Part shown: positions 6,934 to 10,707 of the stretch, in pieces
How positions within the stretch are numbered: position 1 is the stretch's first letter
How the letters are laid out: each line of letters opens with the position of its first letter
NCBI GenBank assembly: GCA_937919305.1
Contig: CALFQW010000011.1
Span: 1-10,707 of the forward strand
Direction of reading: 5' to 3'
Length of the DNA stretch: 10,707 bases
Source: an uncultured Candidatus Saccharibacteria bacterium
GTDB lineage: Bacteria; Patescibacteriota; Saccharimonadia; Saccharimonadales; Saccharimonadaceae
Notes under the pieces: model-generated
Databases searched by the model: none
Seen by the model: the letters and a program-made list of their open reading frames with translations, nothing else
Told to the model about the DNA's origin: nothing
Made by a program: the position numbers and the translations under genes

Positions 6934-8718
6934 TTATTCACGAGTTACCCTGAGAATTTCTTCTATAGAGGTCTGACCTCTCAATGCTTTGATGAGACCG
7001 TCAGTTTGCATAGTCATCATACCTTCTTTGATCGACTGCGTTTGAATCTGATTACTTGTAGCATTTGCAACAATCAGCTTCTGTATTTCAGTCGTGTTTG
7101 TTAAGGTTTCGTATATCCCCATTCTGCCCTTAAATCCTATATGAGAGCATTCATTGCATCCTTCATCATTTGGCCGGTATAGTCGCGTGATAGCAGTTTT
7201 ACTGCTTGATAGTTTGTCACCGATATCGCTACCGATTCCATCTTTTGTTGCGATAGATTCTAATTCGCAGACTTTACTCATTGGGGTACTGCTACCTATG
7301 CCGAAAGCAGTTCCGATACGCGCGAGCTCTTCTTTCGTCGGCGTGTACGACTGTTTGCAGTTTGAACAAAGTCTTCTCACTAATCGCTGGCCGATAACTA
7401 CTCGAACTGTGCTCGCTATCAAGAATGGTTCAATACCCATATCAAGCAGACGAGGCAGGCAGGTTGCGGCGTTATTTGTGTGTAGTGTTGAGAACACTAA
7501 GTGACCTGTCAGTGCTGCTTGCACGCCGAGGTTGGCCGTTTCGCCATCACGAATCTCACCAACCATGATGATATTTGGGTCTTGTCGAAGTAGCGCCCGC
7601 AATCCTGCGACAAATGTCATGCCTGCAACAGGATTAACCTGGGTTTGGTTTGCACCTGTTATCTTGTACTCTACAGGGTCTTCGACGGTTGATATGTTCA
7701 CGTCGGGCTTGTTGAGGATAGTGAGTGCACTAAAAAGACTCGTAGACTTACCGGACCCAGTTGGCCCCGTGACAAGTATCATCCCATGTGGCTGCACTAT
7801 TGCTTCATTTACAGCCTTTAACGAGTAGCCCCAATAGCCGAGCTGTTCTAGAGTGAGTGCTTTGTTGCTCTCATCCAAGATACGCATGACAACTTTTTCG
7901 CCTTCTGCGATAGGGAGGGTTGAGACTCGTAGTGCGTATCTTTTGCTTGCTACGGTTACCTTGAACCTTCCGTCCTGGGGCACTCTTCGCTCGTCTATTT
8001 TGAGGTTCGAGAGAATTTTTATTCGGCTTACGAGCGCGTTCATCACAGTCTTTGGTAGTTTGTTCGCCTCTTTTAGTACACCGTCTACGCGATAGCGGAC
8101 CTGCAGATAGTCTTCTCGGGGTTCGATATGTATATCGCTAGCGCTAGATCTTATCGCGTACTCTAGTATGAGGTTTACGGTCTGAGCGACTGGAGAATCT
8201 TCGGCGATGTCTTCTTCTTTTACGGCCTGCTGTTTCTCGGTATTTTCTTCCTGTATGGCTATAACTTCATCGAGCTCATCTTCCACTCCATCGCGGAAAT
8301 TTTCGAGCACTTGAAGTATATTTTCTTTAGTTGCAATGTAGAGCTTGAGGTTGCCACCTATCTTTTTCTGTATGAAGTCGAGTGCTTGAACATCATCGGG
8401 GTCTTCCATCGCAATATGCTTGACGCTTTTCTCGACTTTGAAAACAGCAGCATTGTATTGCCTGGACATTCTCTCAGGCATTGTTGAGAGGATGTCTTTC
8501 GGGATGTCTTTCGGGTTCAGCTCAATGAACTCGATACCGGCATACTTTGCATATAATTGCGTCAGTTCGTGATCGGATATTATTTCATTCGAAATAGCTG
8601 TTGCCTGTAATGGACGGTGGTTCTTTGCTTGCTCAGCCTTCAGCTTTTTTAGCTGATCATCGGTTATTTTTTTATTCTCGATGAGTAGCTTTTCTATTGT
8701 GTTGTCAGAAATCAACAT
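6934..8718 (-). CDS. pilB: Type IV pilus assembly ATPase PilB
   Basis: A 594-residue GspE/PilB secretion ATPase. Residues about 1-140 resemble an MshEN/T2SSE N-terminal domain; 142-172 is an acidic linker. The ATPase core has Walker A GPTGSGKST (318-326), the Asp box TVEDPVEYKI (344-353), Walker B IIMVGEIRDGE (383-393) and the His box TGHLVFSTLHTN (404-415). The zinc site is two CxxC pairs, 451/454 and 521/524, separated by 66 residues, which is longer than usual for the family. MshEN domains in relatives can bind c-di-GMP, but I cannot confirm the ligand residues here. It powers pilus extension; the N-terminal domain and zinc site argue for PilB rather than retraction ATPase PilT. It leads the operon and diverges from tsaE across 73 bases. 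Confidence 0.96.
   Translation of the reverse strand: MLISDNTIEKLLIENKKITDDQLKKLKAEQAKNHRPLQATAISNEIISDHELTQLYAKYAGIEFIELNPKDIPKDILSTMPERMSRQYNAAVFKVEKSVKHIAMEDPDDVQALDFIQKKIGGNLKLYIATKENILQVLENFRDGVEDELDEVIAIQEENTEKQQAVKEEDIAEDSPVAQTVNLILEYAIRSSASDIHIEPREDYLQVRYRVDGVLKEANKLPKTVMNALVSRIKILSNLKIDERRVPQDGRFKVTVASKRYALRVSTLPIAEGEKVVMRILDESNKALTLEQLGYWGYSLKAVNEAIVQPHGMILVTGPTGSGKSTSLFSALTILNKPDVNISTVEDPVEYKITGANQTQVNPVAGMTFVAGLRALLRQDPNIIMVGEIRDGETANLGVQAALTGHLVFSTLHTNNAATCLPRLLDMGIEPFLIASTVRVVIGQRLVRRLCSNCKQSYTPTKEELARIGTAFGIGSSTPMSKVCELESIATKDGIGSDIGDKLSSSKTAITRLYRPNDEGCNECSHIGFKGRMGIYETLTNTTEIQKLIVANATSNQIQTQSIKEGMMTMQTDGLIKALRGQTSIEEILRVTRE
8491..8514 (-). repeat. 12-base tandem duplication inside pilB
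   Basis: Two exact adjacent copies of a 12-base unit (plus strand GATGTCTTTCGG) encode PKDIPKDI at residues 69-76 of PilB. The frame is kept. It looks like a recent slippage or duplication in the N-terminal domain. Confidence 0.8.
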
Positions 8719-8729
8719 GATTACTTCAC

Positions 8730-8735
8730 AGTATA
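8730..8735 (-). promoter_or_regulatory. -10 box of the pilB operon
   Basis: TATACT on the minus strand ends 11 bases before ATG 8718. No convincing -35 and no Shine-Dalgarno are seen. Transcription should start only about 4-6 bases before the ATG. Confidence 0.45.
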
Positions 8736-8773
8736 CAGTAAATACTTATGCTTTTCTTGCACCAAAAACCGAG

Positions 8774-8779
8774 TACAAT
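8774..8779 (+). promoter_or_regulatory. -10 box of tsaE-tsaB
   Basis: TACAAT ends 12 bases before ATG 8792, and there is no Shine-Dalgarno. A TTGCAC at 8757-8762 is too close (11-base spacer) to act as its -35. The geometry matches that of pilB and the pilV-like gene. Confidence 0.4.
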
Positions 8780-8791
8780 ATCCGATAGTCT

Positions 8792-9253
8792 ATGAACGTA
8801 TCGTCAGAGAAAATGATGAAAGAAATCGGTAAAAACATCGGCCTCTCACTTCGTGGCGGTGAAGTAATCGAACTTATTGGCGATGTCGGTGTGGGTAAAA
8901 CTACCTTCATGAAAGGTCTCGGTGCTGGGTTGGGAGTCGCAGAAGATATATCAAGCCCTAGTTTTACTATTAGTAGGGTTTACGGTACCCCGGACCAGCG
9001 AACATTACATCATTATGATTTTTATCGCCTTCCTGATCCTGGGATTATGGTGCACGAGATTGATGAGATTACACGAGACAACAAGGCTGTAGTATGTATC
9101 GAATGGGCAGATTCAATAAGACGTGTATTGCCTGATAGCACAATAAGGATTAGTTTCGCGTACGGTGAAACTGCAGATCAGAGGAATATATCCATAGAAA
9201 CATCTGGTGCTCAGCGATATGTACAGGATGCAATAGAGGGCTCCTCAAGATGA
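8792..9253 (+). CDS. tsaE: tRNA t6A37 modification ATPase TsaE
   Basis: A 153-residue P-loop ATPase. Walker A GDVGVGKTT spans residues 30-38. Family signatures follow: SPSFTISRVY (55-64), HYDFYRL (74-80, with the conserved Asp at 76) and IEWAD (103-107). TsaE works with TsaB and TsaD to attach threonylcarbamoyl to A37 of ANN-decoding tRNAs, and resets the TsaBD complex through ATP turnover. Length is normal. It is the first gene of a two-gene unit, overlapping tsaB by 4 bases (ATGA at 9250-9253), and diverges from pilB. The ATG is chosen because it is the first in frame and lies just after a -10 box. TsaD and TsaC are not in the window. Confidence 0.95.
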   Translation: MNVSSEKMMKEIGKNIGLSLRGGEVIELIGDVGVGKTTFMKGLGAGLGVAEDISSPSFTISRVYGTPDQRTLHHYDFYRLPDPGIMVHEIDEITRDNKAVVCIEWADSIRRVLPDSTIRISFAYGETADQRNISIETSGAQRYVQDAIEGSSR

Positions 9254-9645
9254 AAAGATCCCTAGGTTTCAAGACTGATACCGTACTAGCTGAGCTCGTC
9301 TACTGTGAAGATGACCAAGTCATAGAATCATTAAGATGGGATGCGGACAGATCCCTCGCAAGAGACCTCCTGTCAAAAGCAGAATCGCTGTTAATCAAAC
9401 ACAAAGCATCATTTCAGGATATACACGGGATTTTTATCTTGAAAGGTCCCGGCAGTTTTACGGGACTCAGGATAGGATGCAGTGTCGCGAATACGATAGC
9501 TCATACACTTGATATACCGATCGTTGGATCGAGCGGTACTCAATGGGTGGAGCTGGGATTACGAAGACTGCTATCCAATGAAAATGATGAGCTCATTACT
9601 CCGGAATACGGTGCTCAACCCCGTATCACTCAACCCCGAAAGTAG
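9250..9645 (+). CDS. tsaB: Compact TsaB, t6A37 complex subunit
   Basis: A 131-residue protein, against about 220-235 for TsaB of E. coli and B. subtilis. It keeps the diagnostic KGPGSFTGLRIGCSVANTIAH segment (residues 65-85) and the family's C-terminal tail PEYGAQPRITQPRK (118-131), corresponding to the usual YxxxPxITKPK ending. The roughly 100 residues normally between them are missing, so this is a clean internal shortening and not a frameshift. The usual N-terminal DTS motif is degenerate (GFKTDT). TsaB binds TsaD through its N-terminal lobe, which is retained, so function is plausible. It is coupled to tsaE by a 4-base overlap. Confidence 0.88.
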   Translation: MKRSLGFKTDTVLAELVYCEDDQVIESLRWDADRSLARDLLSKAESLLIKHKASFQDIHGIFILKGPGSFTGLRIGCSVANTIAHTLDIPIVGSSGTQWVELGLRRLLSNENDELITPEYGAQPRITQPRK

Positions 9646-9651
9646 TGTTGG

Positions 9652-9680
9652 TTGACTCATCAAAAAGCTTGTGCTATAAG
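9652..9680 (+). promoter_or_regulatory. Sigma70-type promoter of the sortase gene
   Basis: TTGACT (9652-9657), a 17-base spacer and TATAAG (9675-9680), with a TG extension at 9672-9673. This is close to the ideal layout. The start is expected near 9687, giving a leader of about 40 bases. Confidence 0.75.
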
Positions 9681-9727
9681 GTTTATATAGGCTAGAAAGA
9701 CAAAAACCGAAGTAACAAGAGGAAAAA

Positions 9728-10707
9728 ATGAGAGAGCCGGCAAAATATGCTGATCGGTACGATCGCTCAGATCGTCAAGTGGAGTATAGGGGTGCACCCA
9801 CGCTTATAACACCTGACCGTTCGAGTGTTGCACCTGTGACACCTGCAGTGCAGCCGCCCCCTTCCTCACCTGTCGAAGAGAGTGTAGCTCAAACAGCGTA
9901 TACGGCTCTTGATATCAAAACTGAAACTTCCGAATCACAATCACCTGTGCACCCAGAAGTAACTAGTGAGCCAGACTTGAATAATCAGCAAGCCACGGCA
10001 AGAGACCTGCTCAAATACCTAGATAGTCAAGTTGCGACACACAAAGTTCCTACTTCTAACGAAATACCCTCCAAGCCATCAACAGTACAATCATTCGATA
10101 TGGTTCCAGCGCCGAAACCAGCGGCGGCTGTTTCTACTGACCAGTCGGAACAAGCTAAATTACCAAAAGATGAAGCTCAACAAAGCATTGCCAGCTCGCC
10201 AAAGATAGTTACAGAAGATACCGAAAAGCTTGAGCCTAAAGACGAAGCAAAGACTCCACAGCACGCCCCATCGATCGAAAGACCCCACATGAACGGTCAT
10301 CAAGTCTCAGCGAAACGAAAGATTAAACACGGATCGGCAATTTTCAAGCATAGGGTTGGTAGTGCATTTGGCTCGAACAAAACACTTTATACGGCAGCTA
10401 GTTTTATATTCATGATAGGCGTAGGCGTGAGTACATACGGAGTGATAGGCGGAGGCGCGATTACCGATGCTTCATCGAGCAAATCGGCGACTACAACAAA
10501 TAGTAAGCCGTCATCAGTACCTGTTCTTTCGGAAGAAAAACCGACAGCAGGTGACTATGAAGAACATGCAGTCAACGCAACTAACCCTCGTTACTTGCAA
10601 ATATCGAGTGCGGATGTAGACGCAAGAGTCTTCTCTCTGTCTGCGAAAGCAAACAACGAGATAGGCACGCCTGAGAACATATTTGACACTGGCTGGTACA
10701 AAGATAG
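9728..10707 (+). CDS. Sortase-family membrane protein, N-terminal part (cut by window end)
   Basis: An open frame of 326 codons runs off the right edge. ATG 9728 has AGAGGA 5 bases upstream and a strong promoter. Residues 1-218 form a long low-complexity tail rich in Pro, Ser, Thr, Glu and Gln, with one likely helix (ARDLLKYLDSQV, about 91-102) and a basic end (KRKIKHG, FKHRVG). A single membrane helix follows at about 221-245 (YTAASFIFMIGVGVSTYGVI). A Ser/Thr linker and then NPRYLQISSADVDARVFSL (from 286) and GTPENIFDTGWYKD match the N-terminal beta strands of class E/F-type sortases, where P-x-x-L-x-I opens the barrel and the GWY segment follows. The catalytic His, Cys and Arg lie beyond the window, so activity cannot be judged. 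The basic flank predicts the tail is cytoplasmic and the enzyme faces out. Confidence 0.8.
   Translation, partial: MREPAKYADRYDRSDRQVEYRGAPTLITPDRSSVAPVTPAVQPPPSSPVEESVAQTAYTALDIKTETSESQSPVHPEVTSEPDLNNQQATARDLLKYLDSQVATHKVPTSNEIPSKPSTVQSFDMVPAPKPAAAVSTDQSEQAKLPKDEAQQSIASSPKIVTEDTEKLEPKDEAKTPQHAPSIERPHMNGHQVSAKRKIKHGSAIFKHRVGSAFGSNKTLYTAASFIFMIGVGVSTYGVIGGGAITDASSSKSATTTNSKPSSVPVLSEEKPTAGDYEEHAVNATNPRYLQISSADVDARVFSLSAKANNEIGTPENIFDTGWYKD

Noticed and set aside
7154..7504. A 116-codon plus-strand open frame opposite pilB
   Set aside because: Shadow of the highly conserved PilB ATPase region; no start signal or protein family signature.
8757..8779. TTGCAC plus TACAAT as a complete sigma70 promoter for tsaE
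   Set aside because: The spacer is only 11 bases, too short for a -35/-10 pair; only the -10 element is kept.
9250..9645. tsaB as a frameshifted or truncated pseudogene
   Set aside because: The conserved C-terminal tail is in frame directly before the stop and the coupling to tsaE is intact, so the short length looks evolved.
9615..9656. Possible terminator after tsaB (TCAACC/GGTTGA) and a doubled CTCAACCCCG
   Set aside because: The stem is only 6 base pairs with a long loop and no T run, and it overlaps the -35 of the next promoter. The repeat simply encodes the conserved QPR-x-x-QPR tail of TsaB.
1..10707. Recoded UGA (glycine) as in Gracilibacteria/Absconditabacteria
   Set aside because: TGA terminates pilO, pilM, the pilV-like gene and tsaE at sensible places with ATGA overlaps, and complete proteins read through no TGA.

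Overview
The window looks like a piece of a Patescibacteria (CPR) genome, most likely Candidatus Saccharibacteria (TM7). The inference rests on a monoderm-style type IV pilus cluster (pilB-pilC-pilA, three further prepilins, pilMNO, with no pilP or pilQ) beside a tsaE-tsaB pair whose TsaB is unusually short, followed by a sortase. TGA is used as a normal stop (for example in the ATGA overlaps), so the UGA-glycine code of Gracilibacteria and Absconditabacteria does not apply. Lineage confidence is about 0.7.

Layout, minus strand, in order of transcription from about 8730 down to 1: pilB (assembly ATPase), pilC (membrane platform), a sigma70-type promoter and pilA (major pilin), a hairpin terminator that abuts a new promoter, then pilV-like, pilW-like and a large PilX/GspK-like prepilin, another promoter, then pilM, pilN and pilO. 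The genes are tightly packed, with 1-8 base overlaps or gaps of a few bases inside each transcription unit. After pilO, an ATGA-coupled ORF opens at 265. Within about 15-40 codons it turns into the middle of a type I glutamine synthetase in visibly more AT-rich DNA. This is most simply a chimeric join at the left edge, and it truncates the pilus operon.

Layout, plus strand, from 8792: tsaE and tsaB overlap by 4 bases and supply two partners of the t6A37 tRNA modification machinery. A strong promoter with an extended -10 then precedes a sortase-family membrane protein that runs off the right edge before its catalytic residues.

How it works together: PilB drives subunit addition through PilC, and PilM-PilN-PilO form the cytoplasmic and membrane alignment complex. 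PilA builds the fibre, and the three minor prepilins probably form an initiation or tip complex carrying a roughly 400-residue beta-rich domain. Prepilin peptidase (pilD) and retraction ATPase (pilT) are not in the window. Several transcription-unit-leading genes have a -10 box only 11-13 bases before the ATG and no Shine-Dalgarno sequence, while internal genes often have one. This points to very short leaders at the transcription starts.

No tRNA, rRNA, CRISPR array, insertion sequence or phage gene was seen. No stretch over 300 bases lacks a gene; the longest intergenic gaps are about 60-100 bases.
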